A DNA stretch of 64,000 nt from Hahella chejuensis KCTC 2396 (GCF_000012985.1 NC_007645.1:6561001-6625000); one strand, 5' to 3'. Positions 18,484 through 28,347 are shown, numbered from the stretch's first letter. Notes: generated by a model from the letters alone, not told the origin. Program-made: numbers and translations.

Positions 18484-19221
18484 ATGAAAGCGTTAATTGT
18501 CAGTGTTGTTTTGTGTCTAATCACTTCCTTTGCTCAGGCGGAGAAGATTACCCTGGCGAACGGTGAATGGGCGCCTTATCTGTCTGAGAATTTGAAGCAT
18601 CACGGATTCATGTCCCGGATCGTCAAGGATGCATTTGCAGAGGAAGGCATCGAGGTGGATTATGTATTTCTCCCCTGGAAGCGTGGTTATGAGGACGCCA
18701 AAGAAGGCAAATTCGAGGGGACGCTGATCTGGGGTTATAACGACGAACGCGCCAAGGATTTCCATTACTCCGATACAGTGGCGACGCTGGGCACATCTTT
18801 GTTTTACAACAAAGACAACCCCATCGACTGGAGTGCGCCGGAAGATCTGGCCAAGTATAAAGTCGGCGGCATTATCGGCTACGCCTATGGGATTGAAGAG
18901 CAGGAAAAACAGGGCGTGGTCAAAATCGACCGCATCGGTAACGAAGAGGGAAACTACAAGAAGCTCGCCGCCGGACGTCTGGACATCGTGCTGGAGGACA
19001 CTGAAGTCGGCATAGAAAGCATTGCCCGTTTCGGCTTTGCGGACAAACTGGTTCCTCATCCCCAAACGCTGGAGCCACGCAAATACTCTGTTCTCATCAG
19101 TAAAAAAACGCCCAATGCTCAGCACCTGCTTGACGCCTTTAACCGGGGCTTGAAGAAAGTAATCGAGGACGGTCGTTACGAGCGTTATCTGCAGGAGTCA
19201 CGCAAAGGGGAATACAAATAG
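18484..19221 (+). CDS. Periplasmic solute-binding protein, family 3 type
   Basis: A 245-residue protein with a signal peptide (residues 1-19, ending FAQA). The fold signatures are NGEWAPYLSENL, VDYVFLPWKRGYEDAKEGKFEGTLIWG and YKVGGIIGYAYG, which fit family 3 amino-acid-type binding proteins. No permease or ATPase gene is adjacent, so it may serve as a lone binding or sensing protein, as many gammaproteobacterial orphans do. The ligand is unknown. The next gene is a cytoplasmic ankyrin protein 75 bases downstream, which may or may not be cotranscribed. Confidence 0.85.
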   Translation: MKALIVSVVLCLITSFAQAEKITLANGEWAPYLSENLKHHGFMSRIVKDAFAEEGIEVDYVFLPWKRGYEDAKEGKFEGTLIWGYNDERAKDFHYSDTVATLGTSLFYNKDNPIDWSAPEDLAKYKVGGIIGYAYGIEEQEKQGVVKIDRIGNEEGNYKKLAAGRLDIVLEDTEVGIESIARFGFADKLVPHPQTLEPRKYSVLISKKTPNAQHLLDAFNRGLKKVIEDGRYERYLQESRKGEYK

Positions 19222-19296
19222 TTTCTGCGACTGGGTTGCGCAGTGCGCGAGATTCCGCTTTGATGACGCCAACAGGCGGATAAGGCGAGGTCATCA

Positions 19297-20388
19297 GTGG
19301 ATCTGAATAAAGCATTGATAACAGCTGCGGTCATGGAAGACCTGGACGGCTTGAAGCAACTTCTGCAAGACAATCCCGGGCTCGACGTGGATACGCGCAG
19401 CCCATTCGCAGCAACAGAACGCAATACGCCGTTGATTATCGCCGCCGGCAACGGGGATGCAGCAATGCTCACGTTTCTACAGGCCCAAGGCGCCGATATA
19501 AATATCCAGGGTAAGAACGGCGCCACGGCGCTAGCCATGGCGGTGGAGTGGCGGCGCTCGGATATTTTCGAACGTTTATTGGAGACAGGGGCCGACGTCG
19601 ATCTCGCCATGGACGATGGAACCACTCCCCTGATGAAAGCCGCCGCTTATGGCCTGCCGGATTTGGCGAAGCAACTGTTACAACACGGAGCCAAAGCCAA
19701 TCACAGCAGAAGTGACGGTTGGACGCCGCTCATGCTGGCGTCTCATTCCGGTAACGAGGAAGTGGCTACGCTACTGCTGGCGCACGGCGCAGAGGCTGAC
19801 CATCAGGAAAGCAACGGGCGCACGCCGTTGATGGCGGCGTGCTTCAAAGGCCATATCCGCATCGTGGAAGTGTTGCTCGCCCATGGCGCAAACTCCGGGC
19901 TACAGGACGCCGGGGGCGCCACAGCGTTATCAGAAGCGTCAGAACGGGGCCATCAGGCGATCGTCGCGTTATTGCAAACATCAGGCGCCGCCGGGCCCCT
20001 CAAGCCTTCTTTCCTGGAAGTGGCCAGGGAGAAAGAGAAACGCCACTACGCAGACCTCTCCAAAGACGCCCAGCAAGCGTTTGAAAACCTGTTGAAATGG
20101 CTGACCGCGAAAGCGAAAACCTGGGCGAAGAAGGTCGACGCGTCACAACTTGATGCCGTTAACGACGACAGCGTCGAGAATATCTGGCTTTATTACCTAG
20201 CGGATAAACTGTACGAAAAGGTCGCCGCCCTGGACGACGCAGTGCAACAGGAGTTGATCGTCTACGCCCGCGCCCTTGACGCCGTCGATCACGGTGACGG
20301 GATGCTTTCTTCTTACCTGAAGACCGTATTCATGGATATGCTCAAGGCTTTAGTCGCGCCGCAGCGGTACGCCAGTCTGTATCTATAG
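19297..20388 (+). CDS. Ankyrin-repeat protein
   Basis: A 363-residue protein starting at a GTG. Residues about 1-235 contain six or seven ankyrin repeats, for example RNTPLIIAAGNGDAAMLTFL, DGTTPLMKAAAYGLPDLAKQ, DGWTPLMLASHSGNEEVATL and NGRTPLMAACFKGHIRIVEV. The remaining 130 residues are charged and helical and match no family I know. No signal peptide is present, so it is likely cytoplasmic, probably a protein-binding scaffold. The partner is unknown. It ends just before a terminator shared with fbp. Confidence 0.88.
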   Translation: MDLNKALITAAVMEDLDGLKQLLQDNPGLDVDTRSPFAATERNTPLIIAAGNGDAAMLTFLQAQGADINIQGKNGATALAMAVEWRRSDIFERLLETGADVDLAMDDGTTPLMKAAAYGLPDLAKQLLQHGAKANHSRSDGWTPLMLASHSGNEEVATLLLAHGAEADHQESNGRTPLMAACFKGHIRIVEVLLAHGANSGLQDAGGATALSEASERGHQAIVALLQTSGAAGPLKPSFLEVAREKEKRHYADLSKDAQQAFENLLKWLTAKAKTWAKKVDASQLDAVNDDSVENIWLYYLADKLYEKVAALDDAVQQELIVYARALDAVDHGDGMLSSYLKTVFMDMLKALVAPQRYASLYL

Positions 20389-20401
20389 GGCTGCACAAAA
20401 G

Positions 20402-20426
20402 AAAACGGCCCGCAAAGGACCGTTTT
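20402..20426. terminator. Bidirectional terminator between the ankyrin gene and fbp
   Basis: AAAACGG and CCGTTTT form a seven-pair stem with an eleven-base loop. The A and T runs in the arms let it work in both directions between these convergent genes. Confidence 0.75.
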
Positions 20427-20446
20427 GAAGGAGGCGGAGGCCGTAA

Positions 20447-21457
20447 TCAGCCCAGTTCGCTAATGAACTGCTCCAGTTTGTCCACCATCTTCGGCGAGCC
20501 GACGAACAGCGGGCAACGCTGATGCAGTTTTGTCGGTTCGATATCCAGAATGCGCTGGCCCGGATTGGCGATGGCCTTGCCGCCAGCCTGTTCGATCAGG
20601 AACGCCATGGGGTTGCATTCGTACAGCAGACGCAACTTACCTTCAGGATAGCGGCTGGAGGTCGGATACAGATAAATACCGCCCTTGATCAGGTTGCGAT
20701 GGAAGTCGGACACCAGAGAGCCGATATAACGCGAAGTGTAAGGGCGCTGCGTGGCGTCGTCTTCTTCCTGACAGAATTTGATGTACTTCTTCACTCCTTC
20801 CGGGAAGTGAATGTAATTGCCTTCGTTAATGGAATAAATGGTGCCGTCTTCCGGAATGCGCAGATTCGGGTGCGAGAGACAGAATACGCCGATAGTCGGA
20901 TCGTAGGTGAAACCGTTAACGCCATTGCCGGTGGTGTACACCAACATGGTGGAGGAACCGTAGATGATATAGCCGGCGGCGATCTGCTTGTGGCCGGGCT
21001 GCAGGAAATCCTCTTCCGTCACATGCTCCCCTTCCGGAGACACTCGGCGGTATACCGAGAAGATGGTGCCCACGGAAACGTTGACGTCGATGTTGGAGGA
21101 GCCGTCCAGCGGATCGATCAGCACCACGTATTTGCCGCCCAGGTTCTTGGTTTCTTCAAAGCGGACAAACTGTTCTTCTTCCTCAGACGCGATGCCGCAT
21201 ACCACGCCGCGTTGCGCCAGCGCATTCTTGAAGCGCTCGTTGGCGTACACGTCCAGTTTCTGCTGCTGCTCGCCCTGCACGTTTTCGTCGCCCGCGGCGC
21301 CGGTGATATCGGCCAGACCCGCTTTGTTGATTTCACGGTGCAGAATCTTCGCCGCCAGACGGATGGAGGAAAACAGCGAGGTCAGCTCGCCGCTGGCGTC
21401 CGGGTAGTCTTTCTGCCGATCGATGATGAACTCGCCCAGGGTCTTAATTATTTCCAT
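20447..21457 (-). CDS. fbp: Fructose-1,6-bisphosphatase class I
   Basis: A 336-residue cytoplasmic enzyme that hydrolyses fructose 1,6-bisphosphate to fructose 6-phosphate in gluconeogenesis. The active-site loop [11 protein letters not shown], the ASEEEEQ metal-binding acidic segment, and [21 protein letters not shown] near the C-terminus are intact. Length is normal. It is a single gene convergent with the ankyrin gene. Its promoter lies in the roughly 170 bases before the divergent ABC transporter gene. Confidence 0.97.
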   Translation of the reverse strand: MEIIKTLGEFIIDRQKDYPDASGELTSLFSSIRLAAKILHREINKAGLADITGAAGDENVQGEQQQKLDVYANERFKNALAQRGVVCGIASEEEEQFVRFEETKNLGGKYVVLIDPLDGSSNIDVNVSVGTIFSVYRRVSPEGEHVTEEDFLQPGHKQIAAGYIIYGSSTMLVYTTGNGVNGFTYDPTIGVFCLSHPNLRIPEDGTIYSINEGNYIHFPEGVKKYIKFCQEEDDATQRPYTSRYIGSLVSDFHRNLIKGGIYLYPTSSRYPEGKLRLLYECNPMAFLIEQAGGKAIANPGQRILDIEPTKLHQRCPLFVGSPKMVDKLEQFISELG

Positions 21458-21628
21458 AATGGTTTCTCGTATGTAGAAGGAACTTTTTGGTCTCTAGAGG
21501 TGTAAGGTCTATTTTTACTAACATGGCTGCATAGTTAAAGGGCGCAGTTGTCGACTTGGCTTTTTATTCGATGCCCGCGCTCCCGTCAGTCAGTGATTAC
21601 CGCTAAGGGGCTTCTGACCGGTGAACCG

Positions 21629-22309
21629 ATGATTGAACTAAACGATCTGACCATGTCCTACGCGCTGGAGAGCAGTCGCGTGAACGTACTATCCGGCGTG
21701 GACCTCGCCATCGCCGATGGTGAAACAGTGGCCATTATAGGGCCATCCGGCTCAGGGAAGACAACCCTGTTGATCCTGCTGGCGGGTCTGGAGCAACCCG
21801 AAAGGGGCGAAATCCGCCTGGACGGAGCGGTCTTGTCGACGCTGAACGCAGACGGTCTGGCGGATATGCGGCGCGACAAACTCGGTATTATTTTCCAGTC
21901 TTTTCATCTGGTTCCCAGCCTTACCGCCCTCGCCAACGTGGCGCTGCCCCTGGATATCGCCGGACACTCGCAATCCCGCGAGCGGGCGCGCGAGATGCTG
22001 GCGAAGGTCGGCCTGGCGCAACGGGAAAATCATTACCCGTCGCAATTGTCCGGCGGCGAACAGCAACGGGTCGCCATCGCCCGCGCCCTGGTGCACGCGC
22101 CCAAACTGGTGCTGGCGGACGAACCCACCGGTAATCTTGATCTTCGCACCGGCGAAAAAGTCAGCGATATTCTGTTCGATCTCAATCGCGAAGCCGGCGC
22201 CACTCTGCTGATGGTGACCCACGACGAAGCCATCGCCAAACGCTGCAGCCGGGTGTTGCGTCTGCATGAGGGCAAGCTGGTGGAGGAGCCTCATGCACTT
22301 CCTGCTTGA
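21629..22309 (+). CDS. ybbA: ABC transporter ATP-binding protein, YbbA/LolD type
   Basis: A 226-residue ATPase read from the ATG at 21629, which begins MIELNDLTMSYAL as in the family; an upstream extension lacks family similarity. Walker A is GPSGSGKTT, the Q-loop lies in IIFQSFHLVPSLTA, the signature is LSGGEQQRVAIARAL, and Walker B is LVLADEPTGNLD. Its gene overlaps the large permease gene by 17 bases, the same layout as E. coli ybbA-ybbP. The system belongs to the MacB/LolD type that acts on envelope lipids or proteins rather than on import. Confidence 0.92.
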   Translation: MIELNDLTMSYALESSRVNVLSGVDLAIADGETVAIIGPSGSGKTTLLILLAGLEQPERGEIRLDGAVLSTLNADGLADMRRDKLGIIFQSFHLVPSLTALANVALPLDIAGHSQSRERAREMLAKVGLAQRENHYPSQLSGGEQQRVAIARALVHAPKLVLADEPTGNLDLRTGEKVSDILFDLNREAGATLLMVTHDEAIAKRCSRVLRLHEGKLVEEPHALPA

Positions 22310-24818
22310 ACTGGCCTGGCGCGACCTGCGCGCCAGCGGCCGCTCATTGTGGGTGTTCTGCGCGTGTCTGCTGCTGGGGGTGACGCTGGTGGCCGCCTCT
22401 GGCGGACTCTACCGCATGATCAGCGCCGCCTTGCTGGCGGATACCCGCATGCTGCTGGGCGGCGATCTGGAAGTGGACAGCAATGCGCCGCTGCCGCAGG
22501 AGACCCTGGACTGGATGCGGGCGCGGGGCGATATCTCCCTGGTGACGGAATTGGACACCATGCTGGGCGGGCCGGACGGCGCTTTTCTACGTGTAGAGCT
22601 GCAAAGCGCCGACGCCAACTATCCCCTTTACGGCAAACTCACTCTGGACCCCGTGTCGGAGTTGGCGCAGGCGACGGCCTTCAAGGACGGACATTGGGGC
22701 GCGGCGATCGACCCTGGTCTCGCGGGCAAGCTGAAACTCAACATCGGCGACAAGATCAAAGTGGGATCATTAACCTTGGTCGTGCGCGCACTCACGCTGC
22801 AACAACCGGATCGCAACCTGAACGCCAATTGGCGCGGCGCGCCCGTCTTATTGGCGGAGGACGCATTGCTGGCGTCCGGTCTGATTCAACCCGGCAGTCG
22901 CATCGATTATGAATATCGAGTCCGCACCGACACGCCTCCCATCGTCTGGCGCGAGCAATTCTACCAGGCGTTTCCCGGTCAGCCCTGGGAAGTGCGCACC
23001 TTTGAGGACCGCAGCCGGCGCATCTCCGAACGTCTGGATCAAATCGCCTCAGGTCTGCTGATCATTGGCTTCAGCACGTTATTTATCGGCGGGCTGGGTG
23101 TCTTCAACAGCATCCAGGCCTATCTGCAGGGCAAACTGAAAACCATCGCCACCCTGCGCGCGCTGGGCTTGCGCAATGGCAGGCTCGCCGCGCTCTACCT
23201 GTTGCAAACCGGCATCATGGCCGGCGGCGCCAGCGTTGTGGGCGCCGTCCTGGGAAGCGCGATGGCGCTGCTTGGCGCGCAAGTAGCCGCTGCGGAGGTT
23301 TCCATCACCCCTTCAGCCAGCGCGATGGCGACGCCCAGCCTCGCCGCCATCGTCTTCGGCCTGCTGACTGCTTACGCCTTCGCCCTGCCCGCCATTGGGC
23401 GCGCGCTCGCCGCCTCCCCCGCTTCTCTGTTTCGGGGGAACGACGCCGTTGTCAGCACGCCCGCCCCCGTCTGGCGAGCCGCAACGCTGCTATGCGCCGC
23501 AGCGATTATCGCGCTGGTGCTGACGGCGCTGCCCGATCCTCTCTTTGGCGCCGGGTTCGTTTCCGTGGCGGGGCTGTTGCTGTTGTTGCTGGATCTGCTG
23601 GTCCGCTTACTGAGACGCGCCGCCATAGCATTGGATCAGCATCCGATCCTCAGCGGACGCTTCACCCTGCGCCTGGCGATGGCCAACCTGCACCGCCCCA
23701 ATGCGCCGTTGCGCACATCTCTGCTGTCTCTGGGCTCCGCGCTAACCCTGCTGGTGGCTTCCACCCTGGTGACGGCCGCCCTGGTGCGGGCGATTCACGG
23801 GACGATTCCGGAGGAGTCTCCGGCCCTGGTGCTGTATGACGTGTTCCCCTATCAGTACGACGAGGTGGTCGCCGCCGTACAAGGCCCTCACGAGGCCCGT
23901 CTCGATATGGCCCCGCTGGTGCGCTCACGCATTCTCAACATCAACGGCCGCCCGTTGAGCGAACGCTTCAGCGAAGATCTGGAGCGTCTGCGCGACACCC
24001 AGCAGGATGAATACAAGCTCAGCTACTCCGTTGACAACATCGACAACGTCAATGTAGTGGCAGGCGCCTGGTGGCCGGACGATGCGCCATTGAGCGAAGC
24101 GGGGCTGCCCAACCTGGCGATGGAGGATCGGGAGGCGCGTCAGCTCGGGCTGCAACTGGGCGACGTCGTCCGTTTTCAGATCGAAGGCCGTGAACTGGAG
24201 GCGGAAGTCGCCGCTATTTACAGTCAAAAAGGCCTGCAAACCCGTTTCTGGTTTGAAGGCATCCTCGCGGACGGCGCCTTGGAGCCGTTCATTCATCGCT
24301 ATGTGGGGGCCGCCTATATGAGCGACGCCGACGCGCTGTCAGCGCAAAACCAGATCGCCCGGATCGCTCCCAATGTCATCACTGTGCGCACCGCCGTCCT
24401 GCTGAGCACAGCGCGGGATCTGCTCGCCAAAGCGGGGGTCGGATTGGCGGTGGTCGCTGGCGTGAGCCTGGCCGCCAGTCTGCTGGTGCTGACCAGCGTC
24501 ATGGCCGCCGGACGCGCCCGCCAGGTATACGACGCCACGGTGCTGCATTCCCTCGGCGCCAGAATGTCAGTGATCAAACGCGGTCTGCATATGGAGTACG
24601 CCCTGTTGGCGGTGATTACGTCCCTGTTCGCCGTGGCGCTCGGCTCCGCCATCGCTCTGCCGCTGTTGCATCTGCGTCTGAAACTGCCCTCCGAAGACCT
24701 CATCTGGCTGGGCGCCGTCACCGCGTTCGGCGTCAGCGCCATTACGCTGAATTTAGGCGCGCGCTATTTGATGCGACGCCTGCAAATCAAGCCCGCCAGC
24801 CTGTTGCGGGACGCTTAG
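22293..24818 (+). CDS. ybbP: FtsX-type ABC transporter permease, YbbP-like
   Basis: An 841-residue inner-membrane protein. The ATG at 22293 is chosen because GGAGGAG lies five bases before it and the protein then begins MHFLLELAWRDLRASGRS, as in YbbP. There is one N-terminal membrane helix, a large periplasmic domain (about residues 45-250), a first FtsX block of helices (about 260-400), further helices, a second periplasmic domain (about 490-700), and a final FtsX block (about 715-835). Translation is probably coupled to the ATPase gene. The role in the envelope is unproven even in model species. The stop overlaps the convergent DUF6064 gene by four bases. Confidence 0.9.
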   Translation: MHFLLELAWRDLRASGRSLWVFCACLLLGVTLVAASGGLYRMISAALLADTRMLLGGDLEVDSNAPLPQETLDWMRARGDISLVTELDTMLGGPDGAFLRVELQSADANYPLYGKLTLDPVSELAQATAFKDGHWGAAIDPGLAGKLKLNIGDKIKVGSLTLVVRALTLQQPDRNLNANWRGAPVLLAEDALLASGLIQPGSRIDYEYRVRTDTPPIVWREQFYQAFPGQPWEVRTFEDRSRRISERLDQIASGLLIIGFSTLFIGGLGVFNSIQAYLQGKLKTIATLRALGLRNGRLAALYLLQTGIMAGGASVVGAVLGSAMALLGAQVAAAEVSITPSASAMATPSLAAIVFGLLTAYAFALPAIGRALAASPASLFRGNDAVVSTPAPVWRAATLLCAAAIIALVLTALPDPLFGAGFVSVAGLLLLLLDLLVRLLRRAAIALDQHPILSGRFTLRLAMANLHRPNAPLRTSLLSLGSALTLLVASTLVTAALVRAIHGTIPEESPALVLYDVFPYQYDEVVAAVQGPHEARLDMAPLVRSRILNINGRPLSERFSEDLERLRDTQQDEYKLSYSVDNIDNVNVVAGAWWPDDAPLSEAGLPNLAMEDREARQLGLQLGDVVRFQIEGRELEAEVAAIYSQKGLQTRFWFEGILADGALEPFIHRYVGAAYMSDADALSAQNQIARIAPNVITVRTAVLLSTARDLLAKAGVGLAVVAGVSLAASLLVLTSVMAAGRARQVYDATVLHSLGARMSVIKRGLHMEYALLAVITSLFAVALGSAIALPLLHLRLKLPSEDLIWLGAVTAFGVSAITLNLGARYLMRRLQIKPASLLRDA

Positions 24819-25495
24819 AAAGGGACAGGGCTCTCTTTCCGTCCCAACCAGCAGGCCGCCAGCGCCCAGAACAACGCCAGCATCGGAATCCAGGCGCAAG
24901 GCTCCGCCATGGTGTCCAGGGTCAACCAACTGGCCACACACCAACAGCCGGGAGCCGGGAGCAGCCAGCGGGCGACGCCGCCTGACATCGCGGTCACAAT
25001 TCCCATGCTCCCTATCGCCAACGGGTCTGGAGCCATCCCAAACACTTCCGCGGCGGCGAGCGGCCTGTCAAAGAAAAGCGTCGTCAATGGATGCCCTAAC
25101 AAGGCGTAGAGAAACAAACTTGCTCCCAGCCAAAAGCGTCTACTCGCGAGAGGCGCAAACCTCAACCGATCTTTGATGACGCCCAGCCAACACAGCAATA
25201 CAGCCTGCGCCGCAAACCCGTAGGCGACGTATTCCACCGCCCAGTTGATGACCGCGTAACGGCGCCATAGAAACGCCCAGGCGACGAACAACCACAGCGC
25301 CGCCAGAGTGACGCCGACAGCCTTGCCGCTCCAGGGACGCGGCCGCGCCATCAGCGCCAGCAACCCGATGCCTATCAGCAAAAACAGCCATTGCCAGGGC
25401 CACCAGGCCTGGTTGTGCATCTCGAACAAACGCCAGTACACCCGATTGGAGAACAGCAGGAAATGCTCCGGGCTATAGGTCCACCATTCGCTCAT
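24815..25495 (-). CDS. DUF6064-type integral membrane protein
   Basis: A 226-residue, tryptophan-rich membrane protein with about six helices, beginning MSEWWTYSPEHFLLFSNRVYWRLFE, which I recognise as the DUF6064 pattern. Function is unknown. Its start overlaps the aldo/keto reductase stop by four bases, so both belong to one leftward transcript. It ends convergently with ybbP. Confidence 0.75.
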   Translation of the reverse strand: MSEWWTYSPEHFLLFSNRVYWRLFEMHNQAWWPWQWLFLLIGIGLLALMARPRPWSGKAVGVTLAALWLFVAWAFLWRRYAVINWAVEYVAYGFAAQAVLLCWLGVIKDRLRFAPLASRRFWLGASLFLYALLGHPLTTLFFDRPLAAAEVFGMAPDPLAIGSMGIVTAMSGGVARWLLPAPGCWCVASWLTLDTMAEPCAWIPMLALFWALAACWLGRKESPVPF

Positions 25496-26427
25496 GCAAG
25501 CAGGTTCCGCACATGCTCGGCCATACGCTTGCGCTGGTTGGCGTCCGGGAAAGGCGGCGACGCCGCGGCGACATTCTCACGGACATGATCCACCCGTGTG
25601 GTGGCGGGAATCACACAGGTCACAGCGGGATGGGACAAAATAAACTTGAGAATGAACTGCGCCCAGGACGCGACGCCAATCTCCATCGCCCAATCCGGCA
25701 GACGCTCGCGTCGCAGGCGTCGGGTCAGGTCGCCCTGCTGAAACGGCCGGTTGACGATCACCGCTATGCCCCGCTCCGCCGCCAAAGGCAACAGACGTTG
25801 TTCGACCTCGCGATCAAGCGGGTTATAGGTGAGCTGAACAAAATCCAAAGGGCGCTGGCGCATCGCCTGCTCCATGGCGTCATGGCGACGTCCATGGGAG
25901 GTGGTGACGCCGATGTAGCGCAGATCACCGCGCTGCTTCATGGCCTGCAAGGTATCCAGATGCGCCTCCCAGGACAGCAGATTGTGCACCTGCAGCAGAT
26001 CAAAGCGGGGTTTGCGCCAATGAGCGAGAGAGTCCGCAATTTGCCGCGGCCCTTCCTCAGCGTCCCGCAGCCAGACTTTATCCGCAGAAAACGCCTTGTC
26101 GCCCAAGCGGGATTGCGCCAGACCATAACCGATAGTGGCTTGAGCCGAGCCATACATGGGGGACGAGTCAATCATCGCGCCGCCGGCTTGTAAAAACGCA
26201 TCCATGACGGCGGCGCTTTCGTTCAGCAACTGGCGATCATTGCCGACGTTGAATGTGATCCAACTGCCCAGCCCGACGACTGGCAGCATTTCACCTGTGG
26301 AAGGAATCGGTCGCGCCAATGGCGCGGCCTCCTGATTGCGCGCCCGGATTGTCGGCATCTGCGTCATCAGCGCGGCGGCGGCCATCCCCTGCAACAACCT
26401 GCGTCGCGTCAAATCCCCTTGCGCCAT
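25492..26427 (-). CDS. Tat-exported aldo/keto reductase
   Basis: A 311-residue protein. The N-terminus TRRRLLQGMAAAALM is a twin-arginine signal, so the folded enzyme should be exported to the periplasm. The body shows the aldo/keto reductase fold: VGLGSWITFNVG, the catalytic region MIDSSPMYGSAQATIGYGL with aspartate and tyrosine, DLLQVHNLLSW, and the C-terminal cofactor segment CVIPATTRVDHVRENV. Periplasmic members of this group occur with Tat signals. The substrate is unknown. The gene is followed by the overlapping DUF6064 membrane protein, which may work with it. Confidence 0.88.
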   Translation of the reverse strand: MAQGDLTRRRLLQGMAAAALMTQMPTIRARNQEAAPLARPIPSTGEMLPVVGLGSWITFNVGNDRQLLNESAAVMDAFLQAGGAMIDSSPMYGSAQATIGYGLAQSRLGDKAFSADKVWLRDAEEGPRQIADSLAHWRKPRFDLLQVHNLLSWEAHLDTLQAMKQRGDLRYIGVTTSHGRRHDAMEQAMRQRPLDFVQLTYNPLDREVEQRLLPLAAERGIAVIVNRPFQQGDLTRRLRRERLPDWAMEIGVASWAQFILKFILSHPAVTCVIPATTRVDHVRENVAAASPPFPDANQRKRMAEHVRNLLA

Positions 26428-26537
26428 GCTCCCCTCCTCCCGGCTTACGCCTGTGGGTTAAGGTCCATACCAAGAGGATAAAACAGTGCGTCTGTCGTGA
26501 ACAGCGACGCGCTCAGATGAAATATACGCAGAGCGCG

Positions 26538-27152
26538 TCAGGGACAACAGCGTATGCAGCGTGAGGGTGAAACCTGACCATACACCACGATATTGTCGCT
26601 CTCTTCCTGGGGATAAACCGAGAAATACTCCGTGTCCGCCACTCTGACGGATTTTTCCCCCGCCTCAAAGTACGCCTGCCCATAGTCGTACTGCACATTG
26701 CCGGAGCAGCTCCAGAACCGGTCAATGTCCAGCCAGCCGCTTTGGCCATTATCGCCGCCGCCGAACCAGCGGCAATCGCCGGTCACATTGATGCGGCCCA
26801 CGGTATCGCGACGTATGCGGCCATCAGGCATACGCCGATCACCCTGGGCGAATATTTCCACAGGAGGACACAAATAAACCGCCCCCGAGCCTACGTCCAG
26901 ATCGCTCAGCAAGTCTTCGACATAGGCTTTCAGATCAGTATAGCTGCTGCGCTCCATGATCAGCCCATCCTCGCGACTGACCCGCACCTGCTCAGCAATA
27001 CCTTCCAGCCGCTGACGCAGCGGCCGCGGCATTTCATACAAGGGTATATCGCGACCGATCCTGAGATATTCAAACAGCGAATCCACATCGCGCTCACTCG
27101 CCATCGCCGCCTGGGTCAGGCAGACAAGGCACAATAGGAAACGTTTTTTCAC
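26538..27152 (-). CDS. Exported protein of unknown function
   Basis: A 204-residue protein with a signal peptide (MKKRFLLCLVCLTQAAMA, residues 1-18). The mature part has two stretches of interest: PRPLRQRLEGIAEQVRVSRE, which looks helical, and a C-terminal part rich in aromatic residues and cysteines (CPPVEIF, CRWFGGGD, FWSCSGNVQYDYGQAYFEA, CIRCCP). The family is not recognised. The cysteines suggest a disulfide-bonded periplasmic or secreted protein. It stands alone, 110 bases upstream of the Tat reductase on the same strand. Confidence 0.6.
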   Translation of the reverse strand: MKKRFLLCLVCLTQAAMASERDVDSLFEYLRIGRDIPLYEMPRPLRQRLEGIAEQVRVSREDGLIMERSSYTDLKAYVEDLLSDLDVGSGAVYLCPPVEIFAQGDRRMPDGRIRRDTVGRINVTGDCRWFGGGDNGQSGWLDIDRFWSCSGNVQYDYGQAYFEAGEKSVRVADTEYFSVYPQEESDNIVVYGQVSPSRCIRCCP

Positions 27153-27291
27153 CCTGATTTCCTCCTGAAAGCAGCTCTCCTAGCTCACTTTTTACTAAAA
27201 AAGACTAGTTGAGAAGATAGGAAAATCAATGTGATGACGCCCCTAGTACTCTTAGGAGGAGTAGTAGCTATGATGCCCCCATGTAGCTAAG

Positions 27292-27858
27292 TCATATCAG
27301 AGAAGTGTATTGCCGCAGGATGTTAACCGTTTGTGGCAACTGTTGCTTTTGCAGAATTGCAAGAAACTTTTCTTTATCAATTGGAGGATTTTTTAAAGCT
27401 TCCCTTTGCTGCTTGATTGCCTGACAGGCTGCGCCAGGCGCTAACTCCAACTGAAAACATACAAAGTCATCAGGGTGAATAACCTCTAGGTCGTACTTTT
27501 CAAGCTCGTTTGTTGGAAAATCCTTTAAATTAAAAGAAACAATCGCATCAGCTCCGGCGCGAATAGCAGCTGCAACAACATGTCTGTCATCAGGGTCTGG
27601 CAGACTGATAGACTCTATTAAACCCTCAAATCCTGTGACCTTTGCATCTCTAACATGAGAATCCATCAAGCACTTGATTCTCTCTAGGTCCTCACGCAAA
27701 AACTTCCCCTGTCTCATCAGCGCATTAATCCATTCCTCATGAATAAGGTCCGTCCACCTTGCCATAAATAGATCCTCCATCGCCAAGCGCATAAAAAGGT
27801 CTCTCAGAGGCGCAGGATAAAGTACGCAAGCATCAAGAATCACAGAGTACCTAGCCAT
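27292..27858 (-). CDS. PIN-domain toxin of a toxin-antitoxin pair
   Basis: A 188-residue PIN-domain protein. The acidic residues expected for a VapC-like RNase are visible: the aspartate in SVILDACVLYP, the glutamates in LIHEEWINALM, DPDDRHV, and SFNLKDFP. The C-terminal 60 residues extend beyond a minimal PIN domain. It lies six bases after the helix-turn-helix gene on the same strand, the usual antitoxin-then-toxin order. Both genes use noticeably more AT-rich codons than their neighbours, consistent with acquisition. The RNA target is unknown. Confidence 0.82.
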   Translation of the reverse strand: MARYSVILDACVLYPAPLRDLFMRLAMEDLFMARWTDLIHEEWINALMRQGKFLREDLERIKCLMDSHVRDAKVTGFEGLIESISLPDPDDRHVVAAAIRAGADAIVSFNLKDFPTNELEKYDLEVIHPDDFVCFQLELAPGAACQAIKQQREALKNPPIDKEKFLAILQKQQLPQTVNILRQYTSLI

Positions 27859-27864
27859 GATGAT

Positions 27865-28329
27865 TTATTCCGAATCCAAGTCGTACCCCATTCCTAATTT
27901 TTGTGATACCGCCGCTAACTCATCGAGGGAATCACACCTTTGCTTGTCTATGCTGCTTTTATAGTCCATTACGTCTTTTGCAAGAACACGCCTATGAGAC
28001 CCAACTTTACGAAACGGAAGCTGATGATTCTCAAGTAACTTCACAAAAAATGGACGGCTGACGTTGAGAAAGGTAGCCGCCTCTTGAGTTGTTAACTCCG
28101 CATGGATTGGCATGATGCTAATTGCATTTCCTCGTGACATTTCCGCCAGAATATTAAGTAGCAATTGCACTACAGGGCCAGGCAAAACAATTTCATCTTT
28201 CTCGTTGTTACTACCTTTGATACTGAGCTGTACACGATCAGCTGAGGCGTACTTTGCCAATGCCCTGCTTGATCGCTTCGCTTCCTCTACGTCCTGGGCC
28301 GTTGGCAACTGAACGACGTTAGACGCCAT
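27865..28329 (-). CDS. Helix-turn-helix antitoxin of the PIN module
   Basis: A 154-residue protein. Residues about 85-135 (ELTTQEAATFLNVSRPFFVKLLENHQLPFRKVGSHRRVLAKDVMDY) form an excisionase/MerR-like winged helix that would bind DNA. The N-terminal part is a helical domain with VVQLLLNILAEMSRGNAIS. It sits immediately upstream of the PIN toxin gene and probably neutralises it and represses the shared promoter. The start follows GGAGACAAC after a spacing of about nine bases. The role as antitoxin is inferred from this gene pairing, which is common in many genomes. Confidence 0.78.
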   Translation of the reverse strand: MASNVVQLPTAQDVEEAKRSSRALAKYASADRVQLSIKGSNNEKDEIVLPGPVVQLLLNILAEMSRGNAISIMPIHAELTTQEAATFLNVSRPFFVKLLENHQLPFRKVGSHRRVLAKDVMDYKSSIDKQRCDSLDELAAVSQKLGMGYDLDSE

Positions 28330-28347
28330 AGGTTGTCTCCTCTTTAA

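Noticed and set aside
19649-20095. Several short arginine-rich frames inside the ankyrin gene
   Set aside because: They are alternative-frame shadows of GC-rich ankyrin coding DNA.
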